From Yeosuana aromativorans (GTDB lineage: Bacteria > Bacteroidota > Bacteroidia > Flavobacteriales > Flavobacteriaceae): a DNA stretch of 64,000 nucleotides. The notes beneath the pieces are model-generated. The model ran no database searches. It saw only the letters and a list, made by a program, of their open reading frames with translations, and was not told where the DNA came from. The position numbers were made by a program, and so were the translations under genes. Numbering within the stretch: the first letter of the stretch is position 1; the number at the start of each line of letters is the position of its first letter. Location of the stretch: contig NZ_BMNR01000003.1 in NCBI RefSeq assembly GCF_014646655.1, forward strand, positions 62,001 through 126,000, written 5' to 3'. This document shows positions 41,792 through 50,570 of the stretch, piece after piece.

Positions 41792-42865
41792 TTATTTCGT
41801 AGATTCTCTTTCTATTAATTCTGTTTCAATGACCACCGTTTTAAAATCCATATCTATTTCATTTTCATCCACATACACGTCGTCCTCTTCATCATCAAGT
41901 TCCAACCTATCAATGAGTAAGTTAGCTGCCTGCTCGCCCATTTTTTGGCCATGTTGGCTTACGGTTGTTAAACTTGGCCTGGCGTGTTTTGACAAAACGC
42001 CATCGGTAAATCCAATGACCTGAATATCTTCCGGAATTCTAAAATCAAGTTTCCTTGCCACTTTCATGGCCGTTACCGCATACAGCTCATTAACTGCAAA
42101 AATACCATCAATTTTGTCGTTGTTTTTAAAGAATTGTTCAATTTCCCGTTCTAAAATATCGAGATGTTCTTCAAGCGCTAGACTGTCATCCAGTTTTAAA
42201 ATCAAACTCGCTTTAGGATTTATTCGATGATCTTCCAAGGCCTTCAAATACCCCTGCGTTCTTAACTTTCCAACACTCACATAATCCATGGTTGTAATGA
42301 GTGCTATGTTTTTACAGCCTGTTGCAATCAATTTTTTTACAGCATTGATAGAGCCTTTGTAGTCATCCACTATGACTTTATCACAATCCACCTCGTTGAT
42401 GACCCTGTCAAACATCACTATTGGAATACCTTGGCTTATGGTTTCCTTAAAATGGTGGTAATCCTGCTGTAACAATGTTTCTTTGGAAATGGATAAAATA
42501 AACCCGTCAATGCTACCATTGGCAAGCATTTCCATATTGATGACCTCTTTACTGAAGGACTCATTAGACAACCCAATAATAACATTATAGCCTCTTTTGT
42601 TAGCTACAATCTCAATCCCACGAATGACCGTAGAAAAAAAATGATGGACAATTTCCGGGATCAAAATCCCTATGGTTTTGGTTTTCTTGTTTTTTAAACT
42701 CAGTGCAATATTATTGGGCCTGTAGTTGTAAAACTTGGCAAAGGCTTGAATCTTTTGCCGTGTTTCTTCTCCAATTTCCTTACTATTGCTTAAGGCGCGT
42801 GAAACTGTTGAAATGGAGACATCCAGTTCTTTGGCTATTTGTTTTAGAGTTACTTTTCGTTTCAT
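41792..42865 (-). CDS. LacI-family transcriptional regulator of the maltodextrin locus
   Basis: A 357-residue LacI/GalR protein. Helix-turn-helix at residues 3-24 (VTLKQIAKELDVSISTVSRAL), hinge to about 60, then a periplasmic-binding-protein-like effector domain (IGILIPEIVHHFFSTVIRG, IDGFILSIS, VIGFTDGVLSKHARPSLTTV). The C-terminal stretch has an acidic insertion (LELDDEEDDVYVDENE). The ligand is probably maltose or a derivative. It sits between the two divergent halves, and AAACGTTT palindromes occur in the upstream region. Confidence 0.9.
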   Translation of the reverse strand: MKRKVTLKQIAKELDVSISTVSRALSNSKEIGEETRQKIQAFAKFYNYRPNNIALSLKNKKTKTIGILIPEIVHHFFSTVIRGIEIVANKRGYNVIIGLSNESFSKEVINMEMLANGSIDGFILSISKETLLQQDYHHFKETISQGIPIVMFDRVINEVDCDKVIVDDYKGSINAVKKLIATGCKNIALITTMDYVSVGKLRTQGYLKALEDHRINPKASLILKLDDSLALEEHLDILEREIEQFFKNNDKIDGIFAVNELYAVTAMKVARKLDFRIPEDIQVIGFTDGVLSKHARPSLTTVSQHGQKMGEQAANLLIDRLELDDEEDDVYVDENEIDMDFKTVVIETELIERESTK

Positions 42866-42963
42866 AAGTTCCTATAAAAAATGTAACTAAACTTACATCT
42901 TAGGGGTGGATTTTTAGTTTAGCTAATTTAATGTTTTTCTTTGGATTTATTGGGAAAACATGA

Positions 42964-43044
42964 AAGTTGTCAACACGCAAACGTTTCCGTTACGGATTTC
43001 GTAAAAGTTGTCAACACGAAAACGTTTGCGTTGCGGATATCATA
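42964..43044 (+). promoter_or_regulatory. Tandem 40-bp repeats carrying LacI-type operators
   Basis: Copies at 42964-43003 and 43005-43044 differ at 5 of 40 positions. Each has a LacI/GalR-like palindrome: ACGCAAACGTTTCCGT (42975-42990) and ACGAAAACGTTTGCGT (43016-43031), centred on AAACGTTT. The centres are 41 bp apart, about four helical turns, so two repressors would bind the same DNA face. They lie between the LacI and susC genes. No clear -7 box for susC was found. Confidence 0.7.
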
Positions 43045-43142
43045 AAATTTTCTTAAAAGTTTACATTAAGTTTACGATGTTTTTACATGAGAAGTGAAAA
43101 TATAACAAACTAATTTTTAATACACTAATTCAAAAGTATTGT

Positions 43143-46052
43143 ATGAAAACAACTGTAAACAGCTTACTGTTTTTCTTATTCTTAGTCCCAATTTGCATAT
43201 TTGGACAAACAACATTAAAAGGAACGGTAACAGAACAATCAACATCAATACCGCTTCCGGGGGTGAATGTCATTATTAAAGGCACATCAACTGGAACGGC
43301 AACGGATTTTGATGGTAATTATCAAATCAACGTAAAAAACGGAGATGTATTAGTATTTTCTTATGTAGGATACAAATCAACCGAAATTACGTATACTGGG
43401 CAACTTACATTAGATGTTGCACTTGAAGAGAATGCTGCCCAATTAAACGAGGTAGTTATTATTGGTTATGGATCGACAACCAAAAAAGACGCAACAGGCT
43501 CAGTAGAATCCATTACTGAGAAAGATTTTACAAAGGGTAACATTGTGACTCCTGAAAATTTATTAAGCGGTCGAATTGCTGGTGTAAGCATTACTACCAG
43601 TGGAGCACCAGGTTCCGGATCTCAAATTAAAATTCGTGGTGGATCTTCCATTAACGCATCCAACGACCCACTTATCATAATTGACGGATTACCTATTGAC
43701 AATAATGGAGTAAGCGGATCTAGAGGGGTTTTAGCAAGTATCAACCCTAACGACATTGATTCGTTTTCTGTTTTAAAAGATGCCTCTGCAACGGCCATTT
43801 ACGGGTCAAGAGCATCAAACGGGGTAATCATCATTGTTACTAAAAAGGGGAAATCAACTTTTAGTGCCACTTATGATGCTCAGTTTAGCTTTGGAGAGCT
43901 AACAGATAGAATAGATGTGTTTTCTGCAAGTGAATTTAGACAACTTGTAAATTCACAACCTATTAATGGCACAACAATGAACACAAGTTTATTAGGTGCT
44001 GCCAGTACAGATTGGCAAAATGAAATTTTTAGAAACACATTTTCCAATCAGCACAATGTATCTTTACAAGGAGCGCTTTTTAAAGCCCTTCCTGCGAGGT
44101 TCTCGTTTGGGGTTACCAATCAACAAGGAGCTTTATTGACTTCAAAATTTGAACGAAGAAACTTGAGTTTAGCTTTAAACCCAACGTTTTTTGATAATCA
44201 TTTGAAAGTGAATTTAAACGCAAACCTATCTTATGAAGATAACAGGTTTGGAGATTCAGGTCAAATTGGGGCCGCCATACATTACGACCCAACCCAGCCT
44301 ATATATGATCCAGCCTCTCCTTTTGGTGGTTACTATCAACATAGAAATGGAAACATTCTATTACTTGGTACTACCAACCCAGTGGCATCATTACTTCAAA
44401 CTAACAATACAGGTGATTCAAACAGAACTTATGGCAATTTAAACTTTGATTACAAATTCCATTTTTTACCTGAACTAAGAGCCGTATTAAATTTAGGTTA
44501 TGACGAAACAGAAGCAAAAACCATAAATTATACATCAACTTTAGTTCCCACAAACGATCCTGTAAAAGGAAATTCATCAAGAGGTTTTCAAACAAGAACC
44601 AATAAATTATTAGATGGATATTTAACGTACAATAAGGAATTCAATAAGGTAAGAACAGAATTGACCGCAGGTTACTCTTATCAGCAATTCACTAACAGTG
44701 GAAGTAACACAGGAAACATGAGAGATCCTGGAAGTTTTCCTTCAACATTTGCTGACCCTAATGTGGTGTTGATTGGTTTCTTTGGTAGAGCAAACCTAAC
44801 CTTTTTAGATAAATACTTATTGACACTTACCTACAGACGTGACGGCACATCTCGTTTTAGCAAAGACAATCAGTGGGGTGACTTCCCTGCAGCTGCAGTA
44901 GCTTGGAACATAAGTGATGAGGATTTCTTGAAAGATTCCAAAGTCATTTCCAACTTGAAGCTTAGAGCTGGTTATGGTATTACAGGTCAACAAGCTGTAA
45001 ACGAAAAAGACATTTTCTTAAATCGTTACAGAGGTGGCGATGCCAACTCACAATACCAATTTAACAATCAAGTTATTAATTCATTAATTGCTTCAGAAAT
45101 TAACCCTAACTTAAAATGGGAAGAAACAGCAACTATTGAATTTGGTATTGACTACGGATTGTTCAATGAAAGACTGTCTGGCTCACTAAACTTTTTCCAA
45201 AAAAATTCTACTGACTTGTTATTTACAGCATCAGTAGCAGATGGAACAAACTTTTCAAACAGTATCATCCAAAACATTGGTGAGTTACAAATTCAAGGTA
45301 TAGAGTATTCATTAAATGCCGATGTTGTTAAACAAGATGATTTTAATGTAAACTTTAACTTCAACGCAACCTTTTTAGATAGAAAAATCAAAAAGCTAGC
45401 TCTTGGACAAGATGTTAGAACAGGAGGTATTGCAGGTGGTACCGGAAACAACATTCAGTTATTAAGAGAAGGTGAAGCACCGAACTCATTTAGTGTGTTT
45501 AAACAATTATATGACGTATCTGGAAACCCAATAGAAGGTGCTTATGTGGATTTAAATGGTGACAACATCATCAATGATGATGACCGTTACTTAAAAGAAA
45601 GTCCAGGTGCCAACGTGATTTTAGGATTTCAAGCCAACATCGATTACAAAAACTTTGATTTAGCATTCAATTTAAGAGCCAACTTAGGAAATTATGTTTA
45701 CAACAACGTAAACTCTTCCAATGCTCAATATGAGAGAATACAAGACAATGCTGTGTTGGCCAATCTACCAAAATCAGTATTAAACACCAATTTCCAAAGA
45801 ACATCTGATGTCATTATTTCAGATATCTATTTAGAAGACGCTTCGTTCCTTAAAATGGATAATATCACACTTGGATATACTTTTAACAACATAACTAAAG
45901 ATTTGAAAAGTATACGCTTGTGGGCTGGAGTTCAAAATGTGTTTACTATAACTAATTATAGTGGATTGGACCCAGAAGTCTTTGACGGTATTGACAACTT
46001 GATTTACCCAAGATCAAGAAACGTTTTAGTTGGAGCTAATTTTAAATTTTAA
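43143..46052 (+). CDS. susC: SusC-like TonB-dependent outer-membrane transporter
   Basis: A 969-residue SusC/RagA protein. Signal peptide 1-22, then a carboxypeptidase-regulatory-like beta-sandwich (LKGTVTEQSTSIPLPGVNV), the TonB-dependent plug (NEVVIIGYGSTTKKDATGSV, IRGGSSINASNDPLIIIDG, KDASATAIYGSRASNGVIII) and a long barrel ending in Phe (LVGANFKF). It works with the SusD protein 11 bp downstream to import starch oligosaccharides. The start has the signal peptide directly at the first ATG. Regulation is probably by the LacI protein. Confidence 0.93.
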   Translation: MKTTVNSLLFFLFLVPICIFGQTTLKGTVTEQSTSIPLPGVNVIIKGTSTGTATDFDGNYQINVKNGDVLVFSYVGYKSTEITYTGQLTLDVALEENAAQLNEVVIIGYGSTTKKDATGSVESITEKDFTKGNIVTPENLLSGRIAGVSITTSGAPGSGSQIKIRGGSSINASNDPLIIIDGLPIDNNGVSGSRGVLASINPNDIDSFSVLKDASATAIYGSRASNGVIIIVTKKGKSTFSATYDAQFSFGELTDRIDVFSASEFRQLVNSQPINGTTMNTSLLGAASTDWQNEIFRNTFSNQHNVSLQGALFKALPARFSFGVTNQQGALLTSKFERRNLSLALNPTFFDNHLKVNLNANLSYEDNRFGDSGQIGAAIHYDPTQPIYDPASPFGGYYQHRNGNILLLGTTNPVASLLQTNNTGDSNRTYGNLNFDYKFHFLPELRAVLNLGYDETEAKTINYTSTLVPTNDPVKGNSSRGFQTRTNKLLDGYLTYNKEFNKVRTELTAGYSYQQFTNSGSNTGNMRDPGSFPSTFADPNVVLIGFFGRANLTFLDKYLLTLTYRRDGTSRFSKDNQWGDFPAAAVAWNISDEDFLKDSKVISNLKLRAGYGITGQQAVNEKDIFLNRYRGGDANSQYQFNNQVINSLIASEINPNLKWEETATIEFGIDYGLFNERLSGSLNFFQKNSTDLLFTASVADGTNFSNSIIQNIGELQIQGIEYSLNADVVKQDDFNVNFNFNATFLDRKIKKLALGQDVRTGGIAGGTGNNIQLLREGEAPNSFSVFKQLYDVSGNPIEGAYVDLNGDNIINDDDRYLKESPGANVILGFQANIDYKNFDLAFNLRANLGNYVYNNVNSSNAQYERIQDNAVLANLPKSVLNTNFQRTSDVIISDIYLEDASFLKMDNITLGYTFNNITKDLKSIRLWAGVQNVFTITNYSGLDPEVFDGIDNLIYPRSRNVLVGANFKF

Positions 46053-46063
46053 AAAAATAAACT

Positions 46064-47665
46064 ATGAAAACAAGATTTAAAATATATAAAACACTAGGTT
46101 TTGTAATACTTTTTATCGCTACAATAACATCTTGTACAAACGATTTAAATATTACACCTAAAGATGATCAAACTGTTTTAAGTGAAGATCTTTTTAAAGA
46201 TGAAACCGCTTACAAACAAGTTTTGGCTGGTATATATGCGAATTTAGCATTAACCGGAACCGATGGTGCAGGAAGCTCAAACCTTAAAAACATTGATGCT
46301 GGTACCAGTCAATTTGGACGTGTACTTTTATATGTGCAAACGCTTTCTGCAGATCAAATGATTTGGTCTTATGAAAACGACCCAGGTACCAGAGAAATCC
46401 AACGTAATATTTGGACCGCTCAAAACCCATTGTTATTAGGTATGTTCAGTAGAGCACATCTTTCAATTGCATTGGCCAATAACTTTTTAAGAGAGACCAC
46501 TGATGCAAAACTGGACGAAAGAAACGTGTCTGCATCTGTTAGAAGCGACATGCCAGCTTACAGAGCTGAATCTCGATTGATGAGAGCCATGGCTTACTAT
46601 TACATGATGGATATCTTTGGAAAAGCAAATTTTGTTACTGAAGATGACCCTCTTAATTCTCAACCTCCAGTTTATGGCAGAGCCGAGTTGTTCTCATTTA
46701 TAGAATCAGAATTAAAAGATATTGATACTGATTTGGTAGATGCCAGACAAAATGAATACGGCCGTGCTGATAAAGCAGTAGCGTATATGATTTTAGCCAA
46801 AATATATTTAAACGCTCAAGTTTATATAGGTGAAGATCATTATTCAGATTGTATTACTTACTGCAACAAAATAATTGGAAGCGGTTATACACTAGCATCT
46901 AATTATCTCTATAATTTTATGGCTGACAACAATACCAACGATGCTAAAAATGAAATTATTTTTCCAATTATTTCAGACGGTTTAACCACCCAAAACTATG
47001 GCCCAACAACAGTTATGATCAATGGTTCTGTAGGCAGTATTGAGCAAAACGGAACAGAAGTTGGTGTGAGCCAAGGTGGCTGGGGAGGCGCCTTAAGGGT
47101 AAGAAAACAATTTGCCAATCTTTGGGGAGCTGCCTTTGCTAATGATGACAGAAACACAATTATCTCTGATGGCCGTTCAATAGACATTACTGATATTTCT
47201 GATAAAGATTCAGGTTATATTGTTCAAAAGTATTCAAATGCAACCTCTACTGGTGGCTTTGGGGTTGATCAAACATTTGTAGATACAGATTTCCCTTTAT
47301 TTAGATTAGCCGATGTATATTTAATGTATGCTGAAGCCTTTTTAAGAGGTGGTGGTGGTGACCAAGCAACTGCTGTTGGTTATATCAATGCACTTAGAAC
47401 CAGAGCCCATAACCCAAATACAATAACCTCAAGTGATTTAACGCTAGATTTTATTCTTGACGAAAGAGCTAGAGAACTGTATTGGGAAGCTCATAGAAGA
47501 CAAGATTTGATACGATTTGGTAAATTCACTGGTGGCAACTACAACTGGGCATGGAAAGGCAACGGTAGCAATGGTATTTCACTTCCATCTTACTTTAACT
47601 TGTACCCTATACCTACAGCAAGTATGGCTGCAAACCCAAATTTAACTCAAAACCCAGGGTATTAA
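46064..47665 (+). CDS. susD: SusD-like starch-binding lipoprotein
   Basis: A 533-residue SusD/RagB lipoprotein; the lipobox is TSC before TNDLNITPKDD. TPR-like alpha helical regions (MAYYYMMDIFGKANFVTED, AVAYMILAKIYLNAQVYIG) and the C-terminal DERARELYWEAHRRQDLIRF motif identify the family. It forms the lid of the SusC barrel and binds maltodextrin. Gene spacing of 11 bp after susC and 6 bp before the SusE gene shows an operon. Confidence 0.93.
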   Translation: MKTRFKIYKTLGFVILFIATITSCTNDLNITPKDDQTVLSEDLFKDETAYKQVLAGIYANLALTGTDGAGSSNLKNIDAGTSQFGRVLLYVQTLSADQMIWSYENDPGTREIQRNIWTAQNPLLLGMFSRAHLSIALANNFLRETTDAKLDERNVSASVRSDMPAYRAESRLMRAMAYYYMMDIFGKANFVTEDDPLNSQPPVYGRAELFSFIESELKDIDTDLVDARQNEYGRADKAVAYMILAKIYLNAQVYIGEDHYSDCITYCNKIIGSGYTLASNYLYNFMADNNTNDAKNEIIFPIISDGLTTQNYGPTTVMINGSVGSIEQNGTEVGVSQGGWGGALRVRKQFANLWGAAFANDDRNTIISDGRSIDITDISDKDSGYIVQKYSNATSTGGFGVDQTFVDTDFPLFRLADVYLMYAEAFLRGGGGDQATAVGYINALRTRAHNPNTITSSDLTLDFILDERARELYWEAHRRQDLIRFGKFTGGNYNWAWKGNGSNGISLPSYFNLYPIPTASMAANPNLTQNPGY

Positions 47666-47671
47666 TAAAAA

Positions 47672-48808
47672 ATGATCAAAATGAAAAATTTGAAAAACAT
47701 ATCAATTTTAATGCTAACAGCATTTGCTTTCTTGCTGGTTAGTTCATGTGATGATACTACAGATAAGTTTGTGGTGTCTGAAACAAGCCCAGTTACATTA
47801 TCTGAATTAGCAATATCAGATATAGAGCTAGATGCAGCTAACACTAACAACCCTGCTATAACTTTTAACTGGACTGAAGCAGATTATGGACAACAAGCTT
47901 CTGTTAATTACTCATTAGAGATATCTGCTGATGATTCATTTACAAATAGCGTAATTCCAGCTACTGTAAACGGAAACAACACCATTACACTTTCGGTTAG
48001 TGAATTAAACGCTGCCGCGGGGAACGCTGGTTTGAATCCGTTTGAATGGGCAACACTTTATGCTAGGGTTGTATCTAACATAGGAACGCAAAATGGATTA
48101 CCTGTACCTTCAAACAGTATTAGTTTTAATGTATATCCATACTTTAACTATGTATTTAATGATTATTATCTAGTTGGAAATGCTACTCCTGATAATTGGA
48201 ACAACAACGCAAACAATACGCCTTTATTTAGAGATAGTGAAAACCCTAATTTATTTCACTTTACAGGATATTTTAAAGGATCAAATGGAGATTACAATTC
48301 AGGAAGATTTAAAGTTCTTGAAACCAGAGGTTTATGGCAGCCACAATGGGGCGTGACAGATAACGAAGGGAGTGACGATATTAAAACTTCTGGAGGTATA
48401 GCCGGAAATCCAGGCACACAAAGTAATGACCCTGGTCGTTTTGGGGTCCCAACAGACGGGTATTATACATTTACAATAGACTTCTCAACAAAAACATACA
48501 CAACTCAACCTTTTGATGCATCGGGTATTACAAGTCCTGCTTCTATATCTATTCAGGGGTCAAGTGTTGGAACAACCGCAATGACACCACTTGCGTTTGA
48601 TGGACATATATGGTATGCAACTGGTTTGCATTTAACGCCTGGAGATGTTACATTTTTAGCTGACTCAGCTACTATGGGAAGCACTACATCCTTTTCAGGT
48701 GTTGCAATTGTTGATGGCGGTTCTATTCCTGTAATTGTAGAAGATGATTATGATGTTTGGTATGACGATTTAAATGGTCGTTATATCATGATTCCATTGA
48801 ATTTATAA
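47672..48808 (+). CDS. SusE-like outer-membrane starch-binding lipoprotein
   Basis: A 378-residue lipoprotein (lipobox LVSSC before DDTTD). Residues about 40-140 match a SusE-type Ig domain (ITFNWTEADYGQ..SVNYSLEISADD). A following domain has YLVGNATPDNWNNNANNTPLFRD and FTIDFSTKTYTTQPF, which resembles SusE/F starch-binding modules. The start used is the first ATG; a second ATG three codons later (47681, MKNLKN) is an equally good start. It binds alpha-glucan outside the cell with the SusF-like protein. Confidence 0.85.
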   Translation: MIKMKNLKNISILMLTAFAFLLVSSCDDTTDKFVVSETSPVTLSELAISDIELDAANTNNPAITFNWTEADYGQQASVNYSLEISADDSFTNSVIPATVNGNNTITLSVSELNAAAGNAGLNPFEWATLYARVVSNIGTQNGLPVPSNSISFNVYPYFNYVFNDYYLVGNATPDNWNNNANNTPLFRDSENPNLFHFTGYFKGSNGDYNSGRFKVLETRGLWQPQWGVTDNEGSDDIKTSGGIAGNPGTQSNDPGRFGVPTDGYYTFTIDFSTKTYTTQPFDASGITSPASISIQGSSVGTTAMTPLAFDGHIWYATGLHLTPGDVTFLADSATMGSTTSFSGVAIVDGGSIPVIVEDDYDVWYDDLNGRYIMIPLNL

Positions 48809-48826
48809 TCCTTTAAAAAAAAGAAC

Positions 48827-50503
48827 ATGAAAAAATATATTAAAAAAATAAGCTTTTTTCTGCTTGCATTCTCACTTGTTTTTGTGAGTTGCAATACTGA
48901 ACAAAGTTTTCAGATTACATCACCAGATCCTGCTTTTACTTTACAAGAGCCTGGTATAAGCAGTGTGTTTTTAAACTTTAGTTTACCTGCAAATAATGCC
49001 TTCACAATTTCTTGGAATGATGAAGTTACAGGAAGTGGGTCATATGATGTTGAAATGTCGCTTGATGATGCTTTTACATCACCAGTGAGCCTTGGTACTG
49101 TAGACAACAACTCTTTTTCAATTAGCGTTGAAGACCTAAATACAGCTATTAGAAATGCAGGAGCGACAACATTTAGAGATATCGCCATTTACATTCGTGT
49201 AAAAGGCGGAAGCACTTACAGTAACACTATTTTATATTTAGTAACAACCTATCCACTAAATGCACCTATATTCACTAATCCTGGCAATAGTGATTCTTTT
49301 TCATTATCAATTGCAAATAATAAAGTAGAAGCTGTAAATGTTCAATGGGAAGATTCAGTTTTGGAATCTACTTTGGGGGTTGATGTTGTTTATTTCTTGG
49401 AGGGAGGAACTGCAGGATCAGATTTTGCCAATCCTATTGATATGGGGAAAGTCACTAATGACAATAGTCTTTCATTGACAAATTCTCAATTAAATAATGC
49501 TGCAATATCTAGCGGAATCTTACCAGATACTACTGGTGATTTAGATTTGAGAATTAGATCAGTCATCACAGATCAAAATTCTGGAAGTGTATTGGAGAGA
49601 ATTTCAGATAAAGTTACTATTACTGTTACAACATATCTTACTGTTTTGGATTTATCTACAAACTGGGGTGTTGTTGGAGAAGTAACAGGTTGGGGTGGAT
49701 CTCCAGATTTACCTTTCTGGACTACTGACATTGATGGCGTTTTAGTTGCTTATGTTAATTTGCCTGTCGGTGAAATTAAGTTTAGAGAAAACATGGCTTG
49801 GGACAATAATTATGGTGATAATGGAGCTGATGGAACACTAGATAGCGGTGGCGCTAATATTGTCATTTCAACTGCAGGTGATTATAAAATAACTATGGAT
49901 TTGAATAATCTTACTTATACTATTGAACCATTTTCTTTGGGAATTGTAGGAGGAGCATATAATGAATGGGGAGCAACTCCAGACTTTAAGTTAGAGTATG
50001 ATCAATATTCAGATGTGTTCAGAGGAATTGTGACTTTATTAGATGGTGAAATGAAGTTTAGATTAAATAATGCTTGGGCCACCAATTGGGGTGATGATGG
50101 TGCTGATGGCACACTTGACCCAGGTGGTGCAAATATTGTAGTCACTGCCGGAATTTATATTGCAACAGTTAATCTTAACGATAACACATATACTCTAGAA
50201 CCTATTGACTATGTCTGGGGGCTTGTTGGGGGAGCTTATAATGAATGGGGAGCAACTCCAGACGCTCAGTTTACAAGAGATTGGTCAAGACCATTTGATG
50301 ATATTTGGATTCTTAACAATGTTACATTAATTGATGGTGAGTATAAATTTAGAGCAAATAACAGTTGGGATGTTAACTATGGAGATGATGGAGCTGACGG
50401 CACTTTAGAAGCTGGTGGAGCCAATATTGTTGCTGTAGCGGGTACATATTCATTTGTATTGGATTTTTCAGATCCAGCTCATCCAACATATACAATAAAT
50501 TAA
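48827..50503 (+). CDS. SusF-like lipoprotein with three tandem starch-binding modules
   Basis: A 558-residue lipoprotein (lipobox VSC before NTEQ). Residues 40-150 and 155-265 are SusE-type Ig domains. Three homologous modules follow at about 279-369, 370-461 and 462-558. Each starts WGVVG, LGIVG or WGLVG and has a GDxGADGTL loop (GDNGADGTLDSGG, GDDGADGTLDPGG, GDDGADGTLEAGG). The second and third have a nearly identical AYNEWGATPD segment encoded by 33 bp with one difference. Each module probably binds one maltodextrin, as in SusF. It lies 18 bp after the SusE-like gene. Confidence 0.87.
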   Translation: MKKYIKKISFFLLAFSLVFVSCNTEQSFQITSPDPAFTLQEPGISSVFLNFSLPANNAFTISWNDEVTGSGSYDVEMSLDDAFTSPVSLGTVDNNSFSISVEDLNTAIRNAGATTFRDIAIYIRVKGGSTYSNTILYLVTTYPLNAPIFTNPGNSDSFSLSIANNKVEAVNVQWEDSVLESTLGVDVVYFLEGGTAGSDFANPIDMGKVTNDNSLSLTNSQLNNAAISSGILPDTTGDLDLRIRSVITDQNSGSVLERISDKVTITVTTYLTVLDLSTNWGVVGEVTGWGGSPDLPFWTTDIDGVLVAYVNLPVGEIKFRENMAWDNNYGDNGADGTLDSGGANIVISTAGDYKITMDLNNLTYTIEPFSLGIVGGAYNEWGATPDFKLEYDQYSDVFRGIVTLLDGEMKFRLNNAWATNWGDDGADGTLDPGGANIVVTAGIYIATVNLNDNTYTLEPIDYVWGLVGGAYNEWGATPDAQFTRDWSRPFDDIWILNNVTLIDGEYKFRANNSWDVNYGDDGADGTLEAGGANIVAVAGTYSFVLDFSDPAHPTYTIN

Positions 50504-50520
50504 TTTTAACATAAATCTCT

Positions 50521-50555
50521 TCAAGGGCTATCTCATGAGGTAGCCCTTGATTGTT
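50521..50555 (+). terminator. Terminator-like hairpin between susF-like and amylase genes
   Basis: TCAAGGGCTA (50521-50530) and TAGCCCTTGA (50541-50550) are perfect 10-bp arms, and the internal CTCATGAG extends the stem. Three T in TTGTTTCTAA follow, a weak T-tract. It lies 17 bp after the susF-like stop. It could end the SusCDEF transcript or reduce readthrough into the amylase gene. Confidence 0.6.
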
Positions 50556-50570
50556 TCTAAAAGTAATGTT

